DNA from: Legionellaceae bacterium
Lineage (GTDB): Bacteria; Pseudomonadota; Gammaproteobacteria; Legionellales; Legionellaceae
Reading direction: 5' to 3'
Assembly: GCA_030148065.1 (NCBI GenBank)
Contig: JASBUC010000034.1
Span: forward strand, 1 to 49,397
DNA: 49,397 nucleotides
Both the position numbers and the translations under genes were made by a program. The notes beneath the pieces are model-generated. The model searched no databases. It saw nothing but the letters and a program-made list of their open reading frames with translations, and was not told the DNA's origin. Shown here one piece after another: positions 16,762 through 24,447 of the stretch (within the stretch, counting starts at the first letter, position 1; the number at the start of each line of letters is the position of its first letter).

Positions 16762-16905
16762 TTAATCAAAGCTGTAACATTTGCAGTATTTTTCAGCGTA
16801 TTTGAGCAAGGTCTTAAAGTTGTTTTTACGGTGCTCATTTCCTTGCATGTAAACGCCGTTTATCGAAACAATTTTGCCTAGACTGAACACTAAAAAACCA
16901 TTCAT
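16762..16905 (-). CDS. Doubtful 47-residue ORF in an otherwise empty gap
   Basis: The 417-bp gap 16575-16991 holds no convincing gene. On the minus strand a short frame reads MNGFLVFSLGKIVSING..., with the Lys/Tyr-rich end FKTLLKYAEKYCKCYSFD, preceded by CAGGG eight bp before the ATG. It reads like a real peptide sequence, and I have a vague memory of similar very short repeated ORFs in Coxiella-type genomes. It could be a repeat-borne ORF or a gene relic. An 86-codon TTG-start frame on the plus strand (16621-16881) overlaps it and is less convincing. Confidence 0.25.
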   Translation of the reverse strand: MNGFLVFSLGKIVSINGVYMQGNEHRKNNFKTLLKYAEKYCKCYSFD

Positions 16906-16991
16906 GCGTTAGCCCTGCCTGGCCTTTTAAGCATAAGACCTAATTTTCGTCTATGCTTTCACTTATAAACGTTGATTGCTGGAGCAAGGGA

Positions 16992-17759
16992 ATGCCAACG
17001 CGAAAGAGTATAATAGCGATGCTGTTGATGGTTTTATTGTCAACTAATTTGTGGGCAGAGAACCGGAAAATATTGATTGGCACCAGCCATTATTTCCCAC
17101 CTTTTATTATGAATACCAATCTCGAGCAACCATCAGGTTTTGATATAACCTTTGTCACAACCCTGTGTGTACGCTTAAAACTAGATTGTTCTTTCAAGGT
17201 TTATTTCTTTAGAGATTTAATGGCAGCGGTTGAAAAAAATGAGGTGGACTTGGTGGTTGGCGCGGTCACCATCACATCATTGCGTGAGAAAGAAGTCCTT
17301 TTTTCCACCCCTTATTTGCCAAGTTTTGCTCGTTTTTTAAGTCATAAGAAAGAAAAACTCACTGTTAAAAACATTGAGAGCATGAAAGCGTTTTTGCCTC
17401 ATTTAGAAGGGAAGACGGTCGGGGTGACTGATGGCACTATGTATGAGCGAGAACTTCGAGCGGTGAGTAATTCTAAAGTGACTATCAAGGTCTTTAAAGA
17501 TTATCAAAGTGGGGTACAGGCACTGAATTCTGGTAGCATTCATTTATTTTTAACCGATGATTTAAGTGGCACATACTGGGCGATGAAAGTACCTAATGAA
17601 CTCTATGTCTATGGGCCTGCCATACCGGTTGGGGATGGCTATGGTCTGATTATTGGTGAAAAAGCAATGGATCTTCGAGATCAAATCGATGAAGAAATTC
17701 TCAAAATGGAGTCTGATGGCACTTTTTTAAACATCTATAATACCTACTTCGCCATCTAG
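16992..17759 (+). CDS. Periplasmic amino-acid-type solute-binding protein (SBP family 3)
   Basis: About 255 residues. It has a signal peptide (PTRKSIIAMLLMVLLSTNLWA), then the family-3 binding fold: ILIGTSHYFPPFI, PSGFDITFVTTLC, VDLVVGAVTITSLREKEVLFSTPYL, GKTVGVTDGTMYE and a late LYVYGPAIP strand. This family binds polar amino acids or opines for ABC uptake. No permease or ATPase gene is beside it, so it must pair with a transporter encoded elsewhere or act alone. The frame is open from 16953, but the ATG at 16992 has GGAG seven bp upstream and puts the signal peptide at the N-terminus. Its stop codon TAG is the first three bases of a fold-back element. Confidence 0.85.
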   Translation: MPTRKSIIAMLLMVLLSTNLWAENRKILIGTSHYFPPFIMNTNLEQPSGFDITFVTTLCVRLKLDCSFKVYFFRDLMAAVEKNEVDLVVGAVTITSLREKEVLFSTPYLPSFARFLSHKKEKLTVKNIESMKAFLPHLEGKTVGVTDGTMYERELRAVSNSKVTIKVFKDYQSGVQALNSGSIHLFLTDDLSGTYWAMKVPNELYVYGPAIPVGDGYGLIIGEKAMDLRDQIDEEILKMESDGTFLNIYNTYFAI

Positions 17760-18023
17760 TACCGTTTCCATTTAGTTTTGACGATTAACGCCACTCTCTA
17801 AGGTTCTCCTGAGCGGCATCGGCTTGCAGTCCTAGCACCGCTAAGTCAAAAGCAGATAACAAAGCAGGAGGGCCTTAGAGGGTGGCCTTTTGGGAAAGTC
17901 AATTTGCCCAAAACTCATCGTTAGTTTCGCTTGAAAGGACGCTGCCATTCCTGCGCAAAAATGCCTTGATTTTTGAACAGATTGACTTTTGTTAATCGTC
18001 AAAACTAAATGGAAACGATACTA
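17757..18023. mobile_element. Fold-back element family C (267 bp)
   Basis: The 33-bp ends 17757-17789 and 17991-18023 are inverted repeats with one mismatch (core TTTAGTTTTGACGATTAAC). Inside are two further hairpins: 17791-17810 with 17866-17885 (CTCTAAGG against CCTTAGAG), and AAAGTCAAT near 17896 with ATTGACTTT near 17981. The element fills the gap between two convergent genes: its first TAG is the stop codon of the binding-protein gene and it ends 5 bp before the hemW stop. No reading frame. It could act as a two-way transcription barrier. Confidence 0.8.
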
Positions 18024-18028
18024 GGCCT

Positions 18029-19153
18029 TTAGGCAAGAAAGAAGGCTTGCAGATCGTTTAGGTAGCGAGAGCCAAGCTCGGTTACCCAAAAGTGCTCTTG
18101 GTCAAATTCAAACAGCTCGGTTTTGCAAGCGTTCTCAAAGGCCGTTTTTATGCGAGAGCTTGCGACAAAGGTGCGTTCATCAATGAGTGCTAAGGGCACT
18201 TTTTCTTTCAGGCGTAGGGTGTTTAACATAAACTCAAAGAGTTGCTCTTCATCTTTAAGTTTAGTTTCTGAGGCATGAGTTGGCGCTTTCATGTAATGAT
18301 TGGGGTGAGTCTTTTTCTTGCGTCGAATAATTTGTTGATTAAGCGTTACTTTGCCGCAAGCGCCAGCACCAATGGCAAGGTAATCGCCAAACGTCCAATA
18401 ATTTAGATTATGCGCTGAGCACTTTGCATCTTTGGCAAAGGCTGAGATTTCATAATGCTGATAGTCTTTTAAAAGATTAAGCCCAACTTGTTCGATGGCA
18501 GCGAGCGTGTGCTCATCCGGCAGCACGGGCTTTGTTTTATAAAAAAGGGTATTGGGCTCAATGGTTAGTTGGTACCACGATACGTGAGGGGGGGAGAAGC
18601 TAAGCGCGGTGGTTAAGTCTTCTTTGGCTGCTTCCAGGCTTTGTTCTGGCAGGCCGTGCATGATGTCAAGATTGAAATTATCAAAGCCTGCTTGAATCGC
18701 GGTTTCAATGGCGGCTTTGGCCTGCTCACTCGAGTGCACGCGCCCCAAGCGTTTGAGAGCCTCATCATTAAAGCTTTGCACACCAATGGATAGGCGGTTA
18801 ATGCCAAGCGAATGATAAGACTTAAAACGCGCACTCTCTACGCTACCAGGATTGGCTTCTAAGGTAATTTCAGCCGAAGGAGCGAGAGTCAGTTCTTGCT
18901 GTATTGCACTAAAGAGCGTGTCATAGCCCTCGGCTGAGATAAGGCTTGGCGTACCCCCCCCAATAAAAATTGACTGAATCGGACGTCCTTGACTGAGGAT
19001 TGCTTCTTCTTTTAGGTCATTAATCAGCGCCTTGATGTACTCGCTTTCACTGTCTTCTGCTTTTAGCGCGTGTGAATTAAAGTCGCAGTAGGGGCATTTT
19101 CTAATACACCAAGGCATGTGAATGTAGAGTGAGAGTGGAATAGGGTGACTCAA
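18029..19153 (-). CDS. hemW: HemW-type radical SAM protein (heme chaperone)
   Basis: A 374-residue protein of the HemN/HemW radical-SAM group. The [4Fe-4S] motif CIRKCPYC gives Cys16, Cys20 and Cys23. Typical sections follow: SIFIGGGTPSLIS, EITLEANPGS, NRLSIGVQSFND, GRVHSSEQA, DIMHGLPEQS, and a C-terminal HemN domain (CGKV...LRLKE). True HemN has a longer N-terminus; this short form fits HemW, which is thought to insert heme into respiratory enzymes and is not a coproporphyrinogen oxidase. The frame begins with TTG at 19153 (SHPIPLSLYIHMPWC), with GGAG about 11 bp upstream; no ATG occurs before the Cys motif except Met13, which would leave too little. It is divergent from mdh. Confidence 0.92.
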   Translation of the reverse strand: MSHPIPLSLYIHMPWCIRKCPYCDFNSHALKAEDSESEYIKALINDLKEEAILSQGRPIQSIFIGGGTPSLISAEGYDTLFSAIQQELTLAPSAEITLEANPGSVESARFKSYHSLGINRLSIGVQSFNDEALKRLGRVHSSEQAKAAIETAIQAGFDNFNLDIMHGLPEQSLEAAKEDLTTALSFSPPHVSWYQLTIEPNTLFYKTKPVLPDEHTLAAIEQVGLNLLKDYQHYEISAFAKDAKCSAHNLNYWTFGDYLAIGAGACGKVTLNQQIIRRKKKTHPNHYMKAPTHASETKLKDEEQLFEFMLNTLRLKEKVPLALIDERTFVASSRIKTAFENACKTELFEFDQEHFWVTELGSRYLNDLQAFFLA

Positions 19154-19248
19154 GATTAGTTATACTCCGGTGTTGGTGGACGGGGGGTGATGACTTGTCC
19201 GATGTCTAGAGTGTGTTTGTCTTCTTCTTTGTGATTATTAAACGACCG

Positions 19249-19271
19249 GCATTGTATACTTTTTACAATGC
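19249..19271. promoter_or_regulatory. Inverted repeat between hemW and mdh, possible operator
   Basis: GCATTGTA and TACAATGC are exact 8-bp inverses separated by 7 bp. The site lies in the 183-bp gap between the divergent hemW and mdh genes, about 30 bp before the mdh -10. It could bind a dimeric regulator of either gene; a chance hairpin is also possible. Confidence 0.4.
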
Positions 19272-19300
19272 TTAAGATAGCCGAAACCCCATATTATTAG

Positions 19301-19306
19301 TATAAT
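19301..19306 (+). promoter_or_regulatory. -10 element of mdh
   Basis: A perfect TATAAT lies 30 bp before the mdh ATG. No good -35 is visible at 16-18 bp. AAGAGGA (19324-19330) is the ribosome binding site, 6 bp before the ATG. Confidence 0.5.
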
Positions 19307-19336
19307 CTCGGCCAATAATAATAAAGAGGATTAAAG

Positions 19337-20326
19337 ATGGCTAAGAGAAATGTAAAAGTTGCAGTAACAGGCCCAGCGGGTCAAATTGGCTACGCTCTAC
19401 TATTTAGAATTGCAAGTGGGCAAATGTTTGGTCCTGAAACCTCTGTTGATTTGCACTTAATTGAATTAGAGCAAGCCCTACCTGCCCTACATGGCGTGGC
19501 AATGGAGCTTGATGATTGTGCGTTTCCTCTACTAAACAGCATTACCTGCACCAGTGATTTTAAGGTTGGGATGAATGGGGTTAACTGGGCGATTTTAGTC
19601 GGTTCTGTGCCTAGAAAGCAGGGAATGGAGCGTTCTGATTTATTAGCAATCAACGGTAAAATTTTCACAGAGCAGGGCCGGGCAATCAACGACAATGCCG
19701 CCGATGATGTACGCACCTTTGTGGTTGGTAACCCATGCAACACCAACTGCTTAATTGCCATGAACAATGCACCGGATGTGCCGGATTCACAATTTTTTGC
19801 CATGACCACGCTTGATGAGCTGCGTGCAAGAACCCAGCTTGCGCAAAAAGCCGGTGTGCCGGTGACAGACGTGACAGAGATGACTATCTGGGGCAACCAT
19901 TCAGCCACCCAATACCCCGATTTTTATAATGCTAAAATTGGTGGGCAAGCCGCCAGTGACGTCATTTCTGATAAGGATTGGTTGCAGAGTGAGTTTGTAC
20001 AAACCGTTCAGCAACGAGGAGCTGCCATTATTAAAGCGCGTGGCGCATCCAGTGCTGCCAGTGCTGCTAACGGCATCGTGAAAGGGGTAAACAACTTACT
20101 TATGGACACGCCAGCAGGTGAGAGCTATTCGATGTGTCTTGCTTCTAATGGTCAGTACGGGGTTGATCAAGGTTTGATTTTCTCATTCCCATGCCGAACT
20201 GAAAATGGTGTGTTAGTGGTGCAAGAAGGGTTGAGTCACAATGAGTATGGGCAAGAGAAGTTTAATCAAACCCTAGAAGAACTGCGTTCAGAGCGTAATA
20301 CAGTTAAAGAAAAGGGTTTGATATAA
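19337..20326 (+). CDS. mdh: Malate dehydrogenase
   Basis: A 329-residue NAD-dependent enzyme interconverting malate and oxaloacetate in the TCA cycle. The nucleotide-binding start [14 protein letters not shown], the NAD/substrate segment [26 protein letters not shown], and the active-site [11 protein letters not shown] (His188) are all in place. It belongs to the longer cytosolic-type MDH group of Legionella, Xanthomonas and Burkholderia rather than the E. coli form, and reads very close to the Legionella protein as I remember it. It is followed by a strong two-way terminator and is transcribed away from hemW. Confidence 0.97.
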   Translation: MAKRNVKVAVTGPAGQIGYALLFRIASGQMFGPETSVDLHLIELEQALPALHGVAMELDDCAFPLLNSITCTSDFKVGMNGVNWAILVGSVPRKQGMERSDLLAINGKIFTEQGRAINDNAADDVRTFVVGNPCNTNCLIAMNNAPDVPDSQFFAMTTLDELRARTQLAQKAGVPVTDVTEMTIWGNHSATQYPDFYNAKIGGQAASDVISDKDWLQSEFVQTVQQRGAAIIKARGASSAASAANGIVKGVNNLLMDTPAGESYSMCLASNGQYGVDQGLIFSFPCRTENGVLVVQEGLSHNEYGQEKFNQTLEELRSERNTVKEKGLI

Positions 20327-20382
20327 GGTCAAAAAGTGGGAATGAGGTCGAGGGACTACCCCTGCGGAGCACAAGACTGTCA

Positions 20383-20420
20383 CATAAAAAGAAGGAGGCA
20401 TTGGCCTCTTTCTTTTTATG
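20383..20420. terminator. Bidirectional terminator between mdh and the 135-residue gene
   Basis: CATAAAAAGAAGGAGGC pairs with GGCCTCTTTCTTTTTATG to form a long hairpin with a GC-rich top and an A/T base, so a T tract leaves the stem on both strands. It lies 57 bp after the mdh stop and 70 bp from the end of the convergent small gene. Confidence 0.82.
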
Positions 20421-20489
20421 CGCCACCCTGTTGTCAGAACTTTTTGAAAATTATTAAGTATGGCCCCTCGGGGGGCACTCTCTAGTGGC

Positions 20490-20897
20490 TTATCTTTGGA
20501 TGAAACAGAGGACTGTTTCTTTAATGCTTTTACAGACAAATCTGGTATCTGCATGCGTTGTACGATAGGGTGCCAGTGCTTTGTCTTCTTCGTCCTTGCT
20601 TTTACCAGATGGTGAAAAGGTTGCCTCTTTTAGACTCAAGAGATCAAAGCTTGCTTCATTTTTATCGCCAGTAATCAGAGCTTGCAGTCCCAAAGTTGAA
20701 AGGTTTTGTCCAGGTTTGCTGTTTTTAGCAAGAGTCATTAAGGTGTGATAGGCGCCTTTATTGCTGTTAAACATAATAACACCATTCATTTTATCGAGAG
20801 CCCCCCACCAAAGTGCGGCCGCTGGTTGTGCTCTATGAGAGCCTGCTATAGCACTAGTGCTTATAAAAACCATCATCAAAAGTGTAATTTTCTTCAT
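20490..20897 (-). CDS. Small secreted protein of unknown function
   Basis: About 135 residues starting with a signal peptide (KKITLLMMVFISTSAIA). The mature part has a repeat-free, mixed sequence, with MFNSNKGAYHTLMTLAKNS in the middle and a C-terminal pair of cysteines (RFVCKSIKETVLCF) that may form a disulphide bond. I use the ATG at 20897 because GGAG lies six bp before it; the frame is open from an ATG at 20909. Convergent with mdh across a terminator. No family recognised. Confidence 0.65.
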   Translation of the reverse strand: MKKITLLMMVFISTSAIAGSHRAQPAAALWWGALDKMNGVIMFNSNKGAYHTLMTLAKNSKPGQNLSTLGLQALITGDKNEASFDLLSLKEATFSPSGKSKDEEDKALAPYRTTHADTRFVCKSIKETVLCFIQR

Positions 20898-21072
20898 CAC
20901 AATCTCCATGTTCTTTCTCTAAAGACTAGCAAACATCAGGCCAATACTGATAATTCAGGAATTTTTCTCATGTGGAATAAAGGCAGTGAAAAATTGAAGA
21001 AGCCCACAGGCTTCTGAGGCGGAGCGTATTGAGACAAAACCGATGATTAAAAATCATCGCAGTTCGTCGAGG

Positions 21073-21306
21073 GTACGTGAGCACCTTTTTAAGCTAGGTT
21101 GGTTAGGGCTGAGCAAAATATGGCGGTGCCAAGAAAGATGTCCCAAAAGAAGTGCCAAGCCCACCAGTCTTCTTCAAGCCGTCAGATTTTGTTCAGGCCT
21201 AACGAACGTAGTGAAAAAAAGAGCGGAGCGTACTTCTGTACGTGAGCACCTTTTTAAGCTAGGTTGGTTAGGGCTGAGCAAAATATGGCGGTGCCAAGAA
21301 AGATGT
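21073..21306. repeat. Perfect 69-bp direct repeat with 96-bp spacer
   Basis: Bases 21073-21141 and 21238-21306 are identical (beginning GTACGTGAGCACC, ending CCAAGAAAGATGT). They lie in the 600-bp gap between the small secreted gene and ihfB. To the left of the repeat are two small perfect hairpins: GAAGCC-caca-GGCTTC near 20997 and GATGATT-aaa-AATCATC near 21042. A 91-codon frame (21043-21318) runs through both copies and therefore repeats a peptide, but it has no other sign of coding. The repeat is probably a duplicated piece of a dispersed genomic repeat. Confidence 0.8.
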
Positions 21307-21320
21307 AAAGATCTATAAGA

Positions 21321-21485
21321 GGCCTAGTAAGGGACCATATGAACCTAGTCTCCTAGGTGGGGATCGAATGTGTTGAATCAGGCGTCTTGCTCCAGAGGCA
21401 TAAGCCTAAGGCAAGCAGGCTCAACATCAACATCAGGATGAACCCCTTTCATATAAGCATTGGTTCAAAAAGATATTACTAGGCC
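21321..21485 (-). ncRNA. ssrS: Structured RNA, candidate 6S RNA
   Basis: Bases 21321-21330 (GGCCTAGTAA) and 21476-21485 (TTACTAGGCC) form a perfect 10-bp closing stem. Inside, further pairs nest in order: GAACC/GGTTC, GGGG/CCCC, TGTTGA/TCAACA, with an apical hairpin. Read on the minus strand, a separate small hairpin (ACCTAG-GAGA-CTAGGT) lies on the 3' side just after ACACATTC, the same layout as the E. coli 6S RNA 3' side. The length (about 165-185 nt) and the single-rod shape with bulges fit 6S RNA, which binds RNA polymerase-sigma70 in stationary phase. An extended -10 lies 7 bp upstream. The main alternative is another fold-back element. Confidence 0.5.
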
Positions 21486-21492
21486 AAAAGGA

Positions 21493-21498
21493 ATTTTA
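21493..21498 (-). promoter_or_regulatory. Extended -10 for the structured RNA
   Basis: On the minus strand TGC TAAAAT forms an extended -10 with seven bases to the first base of the closing stem, the expected start distance. The -35 is weak. It lies just beyond the ihfB stop, which argues that the RNA is a separate transcript. Confidence 0.4.
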
Positions 21499-21510
21499 GC
21501 ATTATTGGGG

Positions 21511-21840
21511 TTAGGATTCATCCTCAGTGCTGCTGCTCTCTTGAATTTCTACGTACTCTTTGGATGCATCAACTCGTTCCTTTAGCGATTTTCCAGGCTT
21601 AAAGTGGGGAGAGTATTTTGCTTTGGTAATGACTTTCTCGCCAGTTTTCGGGTTGTGGGCGTTTCTTGGAGGGCGATAGTGTAGAGAAAAGCTGCCAAAC
21701 CCGCGAATTTCGATGCGTTCTCCATTACTTAGGGTTTTGCCCATGGTTTCAAGGAGCATATTGACACTCTGGGAGATGTCTTTTTCAGGGATGTCTTTAA
21801 ACGTATCGACAAGCTTTTGTATCAATTCTGACTTAATCAT
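21511..21840 (-). CDS. ihfB: Integration host factor beta subunit
   Basis: A 109-residue DNA-bending protein of the HU/IHF family. The start [12 protein letters not shown] and the segment [20 protein letters not shown] followed by NPKTGEKV and [13 protein letters not shown] are the IHF-beta signature, including the Pro in the beta arm that intercalates in DNA. It has about 15 extra acidic, Ser-rich residues at the C-terminus compared with E. coli IhfB. The partner IhfA is not in this window. GAGG lies five bp before the ATG, with a strong promoter at 21888-21915. In Legionella, IHF is tied to growth-phase control of virulence genes (established for that genus). Confidence 0.95.
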   Translation of the reverse strand: MIKSELIQKLVDTFKDIPEKDISQSVNMLLETMGKTLSNGERIEIRGFGSFSLHYRPPRNAHNPKTGEKVITKAKYSPHFKPGKSLKERVDASKEYVEIQESSSTEDES

Positions 21841-21887
21841 GGCGGCCTCGTTAGATCCCTACGCTCTTAATTTATAGTGTTATTTTG

Positions 21888-21915
21888 AGTATACAACAGC
21901 ATTTTCATACGTCAA
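21888..21915 (-). promoter_or_regulatory. Sigma70 promoter of ihfB
   Basis: On the minus strand TTGACG (21910-21915), 16 bp, TATACT (21888-21893). Both boxes match consensus at five of six positions. The predicted leader is about 40 nt. Confidence 0.75.
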
Positions 21916-21918
21916 TTT

Positions 21919-22599
21919 TTACCCAAGCTTTTGACTACGAATGTAAATATAGACAGGGCTTGCCCCCCAACTGGTTGGCATCACCGTCTCTTCAAGCAGC
22001 TGAAATCCCGTGATGGTAAGAGGCTTACTCACTAAAACCAGCTTGGTATTTGAAGCAAGGCTCAAAAATTTAGTCTGAATGGCTTGCCAATAGTCACCAA
22101 AAAAGGCCGTTGCTGAACAAAAAACAATGTTTGCTTCGGAGAGGTCACTTTCAAGAAAGTTGCCAAGTTCAAACGACATGCGTTGGTGGTCACTTTGAGG
22201 TAGGCGTGAGCGTATTTGGCATGCCTTTTGATGTAGCGTTTCTAGAAGCTCAATTCCGACACATTTTTGGCAGCCATAGACTAAGCAGGTGGCAACAACG
22301 GCCTTACCAAGGCCTGAGCCTAAGTCAAAAAACACATCAGTTGGCTTTGGTTTTACCTTATTCAAGGTAAGCAAAAAACCTAAAAAATCAATTTCACCAT
22401 AGGTTAGGCTTAAATCATCGTTGTCTTTTCGTGCCGTCTTGGAGAGAACAAAACCATTTTCACCTGTAAAAAGGGTATCAAACGTTTTTTGCTTCTGTTT
22501 AATCTGGTAGCTTTTTTGCCATCGTTTCAGTTGTCTTTTCTGTACCCACACTTTCCATAGGCTTGATAAATATTTGTGTTTTTTGAAGCATCGATTCAT
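21919..22599 (-). CDS. DOT1-like class I methyltransferase, possible nucleomodulin
   Basis: About 226 residues. A basic N-terminus (RCFKKHKYLSSLWKVWVQKRQLKRWQK) precedes a SAM-binding domain with TYGEIDFLGFLL, then VFFDLGSGLGKAVVA (motif I, near residue 92), CVGIELLETLHQKA (acidic post-I) and ANIVFCSATAFFGDYW (motif IV region). TYGE before DLGSG.GK and the short N-terminal helix block are characteristic of the DOT1 histone-H3K79 methyltransferase fold (PF08123). Legionellales secrete several histone methyltransferases, so a host chromatin target is plausible, but a bacterial protein substrate cannot be excluded. The frame opens with GTG at 22605; ATG at 22599 is the likelier start. Only 34 bp separate it from the divergent next gene. 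Confidence 0.75.
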   Translation of the reverse strand: MNRCFKKHKYLSSLWKVWVQKRQLKRWQKSYQIKQKQKTFDTLFTGENGFVLSKTARKDNDDLSLTYGEIDFLGFLLTLNKVKPKPTDVFFDLGSGLGKAVVATCLVYGCQKCVGIELLETLHQKACQIRSRLPQSDHQRMSFELGNFLESDLSEANIVFCSATAFFGDYWQAIQTKFLSLASNTKLVLVSKPLTITGFQLLEETVMPTSWGASPVYIYIRSQKLG

Positions 22600-22633
22600 A
22601 ATCACCGAGGTTTTAATTTAAAAGGATGTTCTA

Positions 22634-23398
22634 ATGCCAAACTATAGTCTATCAAACCTATCAGCAACCGCGGCAAAAGTCCCTTATCTGGGCTATTTTT
22701 TTCAACCCTCACCTTCTAATGAGACACCTAAGAGTGCAGTGAGTGAGAATCAAAATCCTCACAAACGCGTCGAAGGCGAGCGCATGGTTGAGCCAGTATC
22801 TTTGTCTGAGTTACACGAAAAGTTAAAAGAGCATAAAGGGAATTCCGGGGCTTGGAAAAGTTATGTAAGTGAACAAGGTGCGCTAAAGCTTCCTCATGAT
22901 CGCTTGCTGGAATTACTCGATTCTCGTTTTGAGGCTCAAAAAGAATTATTTAAAGAGCGAAAAGAGCTCTATCAAGATCAAAAAAATGACACTATGATTA
23001 AGGCATCAGGCATGACGGCTGCCGTTAGTGGTAGTTACAGCTTCCTAGATACTTGCTGGCAGTTGCTTCAAAGTGCAACGTCGTCCAACGATGAGTCATT
23101 AGGCCATTCAAGACTAGCAATCTTTGGTGTTTTTGCGGTGACTGCGGTTGCGTGCTTAGCAAGAGTGTATAACTACAATCAAAGAGCGACCACTCTAACC
23201 GAGCAAATAAATGAGATTAATGCCGAAGTACACTCGCTGTTAGCAGGCATTGAAGAGACTCATAAGGAAATTTATCAAGAATACGCGGTGAAATTTGGCC
23301 TAAAGCGCGTTGAGGAAGATGAGAGCATTGAGCTTTCAGCTGATTCTACTGATGATAAAAGCCAAGGGCCGGAGACTCCTAAACTAAAAATGGCGTAA
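22634..23398 (+). CDS. Unknown membrane protein with coiled coils
   Basis: A 254-residue protein. Residues 1-60 are polar and Pro/Ser-rich; 75-120 form a charged helix (ELFKERKELYQDQKND); two hydrophobic stretches follow (about 123-145 and 157-177, LAIFGVFAVTAVACLARVY); then another helix (TTLTEQINEINAEVHSLLA) and an acidic tail (VEEDESIELSADSTDD). No signal peptide. The layout, a membrane hairpin between coiled coils with an acidic end, is common in Dot/Icm effectors that insert into the vacuole membrane; that is inference. AAGGA lies seven bp before the ATG. Divergent from the DOT1-like gene and convergent with the EAL-HDOD gene, 8 bp apart. Confidence 0.72.
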   Translation: MPNYSLSNLSATAAKVPYLGYFFQPSPSNETPKSAVSENQNPHKRVEGERMVEPVSLSELHEKLKEHKGNSGAWKSYVSEQGALKLPHDRLLELLDSRFEAQKELFKERKELYQDQKNDTMIKASGMTAAVSGSYSFLDTCWQLLQSATSSNDESLGHSRLAIFGVFAVTAVACLARVYNYNQRATTLTEQINEINAEVHSLLAGIEETHKEIYQEYAVKFGLKRVEEDESIELSADSTDDKSQGPETPKLKMA

Positions 23399-23406
23399 CG
23401 ACTTTT

Positions 23407-24447
23407 TTAGCTCTCGAGTGTTAGCGAGTTCTTTTTAGCAGCCAGGCCTATGGTCTGCAAGGCTCTGGTTGTTTGCTGGGAGCACTGCATGTAACACTGA
23501 CACATTGCTGGATTATTCTGACTCGGAGTACCTTGTTGATAGCAGACAACTTCTTCTAATAGGGCTCCGAGCATGCCTTTTCTTTCCTTGATGGCCTGTT
23601 TGATGGCAGGCTCTAACGCAAGTTCTGCTAGGACTGCGTCCATTGGGTAGTCTAGTAGGGCATCAAAGCAAGATGTTAAGCCTGTTAAATAACAAGGGAG
23701 CGTTTCTGTATAACCTTGTAACTCTGCTAACATTTGACACATTAAAGCGCGTTGTAGGGCAAGTTGTATTAAGGCAAGCGGTTTATTGGTTAGTTGGCAG
23801 ATGCTTAACATCAAAGCCCACTTAGTCAAGGCACCAACATCAAACAATTTTAATACTTCTTCAATAGAATGAGCATGATTTGCTTCTTTAAATAGGGGTT
23901 CATTAATCATATTAAGTAGCATTTCACTCAGAAAGGCATTGCCTGCAAAGTAGGCTAAAAGAACGGACTCTTTATCATGGCTGTCTGCTAGGTGAGCTAA
24001 AAACTGCTTTAGGTTTTCAAGATCGGCACAGTCACTTTTTTTTGGATAAGCCGGCGTTTCAATAAATGATCCCATGTAGAGAGAGAGCTCTTGCTCTTTT
24101 AGCTTTGAAAGTTTTTGATAGTCAAAGACATCGGTTGCAATTACTGACTGTGGTAAGAGGCCCTCTAGAGTATTTTCTTGTTCGAGGATTAAGTCTGAGT
24201 CTGCAAAGAAACGTAAGGTTTGTGGCGGCTCAACCTTTAAAAGGCGATTATATGTAAGTAAGTGTGGATCGAGGTAAATTTCAAACCCCTCAGAAACGGA
24301 GTCTACTTCTGCTTTAATGGTTTGAATAAATTTTTCGACGTCTGCAAGATGAGATTTATCTAGTTTTTCATTGATAAAATGACAGCCAATTTTGGCGCCA
24401 ATGGCAAAAAAATGCTGGTTGTAAATTTTTTGCCGACTTAGCAACAT
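23407..24447 (-). CDS. EAL-HDOD (YuxH-type) signalling protein with degenerate EAL domain
   Basis: About 346 residues. The C-terminal half (200-330) has the HDOD pattern: ALTKWALMLSICQL, LIQLALQRALMCQMLAEL, TGLTSCFDALLDYPMDAVLAEL and KGMLGALLEEVVCYQ. The N-terminal half sits where YuxH-family proteins have an EAL domain (SVIATDVFDYQKLSKLKEQE) but the EAL catalytic residues for c-di-GMP hydrolysis are not recognisable. It is therefore probably a protein-interaction regulator rather than an enzyme. The start at 24447 has AAGG five bp upstream (a GTG six bases earlier opens the frame). Divergent from the glycine cleavage operon across a 182-bp gap; no link in function is evident. Confidence 0.72.
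   Translation of the reverse strand: MLLSRQKIYNQHFFAIGAKIGCHFINEKLDKSHLADVEKFIQTIKAEVDSVSEGFEIYLDPHLLTYNRLLKVEPPQTLRFFADSDLILEQENTLEGLLPQSVIATDVFDYQKLSKLKEQELSLYMGSFIETPAYPKKSDCADLENLKQFLAHLADSHDKESVLLAYFAGNAFLSEMLLNMINEPLFKEANHAHSIEEVLKLFDVGALTKWALMLSICQLTNKPLALIQLALQRALMCQMLAELQGYTETLPCYLTGLTSCFDALLDYPMDAVLAELALEPAIKQAIKERKGMLGALLEEVVCYQQGTPSQNNPAMCQCYMQCSQQTTRALQTIGLAAKKNSLTLES

Noticed and set aside
16621-16881. 86-codon plus-strand frame with TTG start
   Set aside because: No ribosome binding site, rare start, and it overlaps a slightly more convincing minus-strand ORF; probably a chance frame.
21043-21318. 91-codon plus-strand frame across the 69-bp direct repeats
   Set aside because: It merely translates the duplicated DNA twice, has no ribosome binding site and shows no protein-like features.
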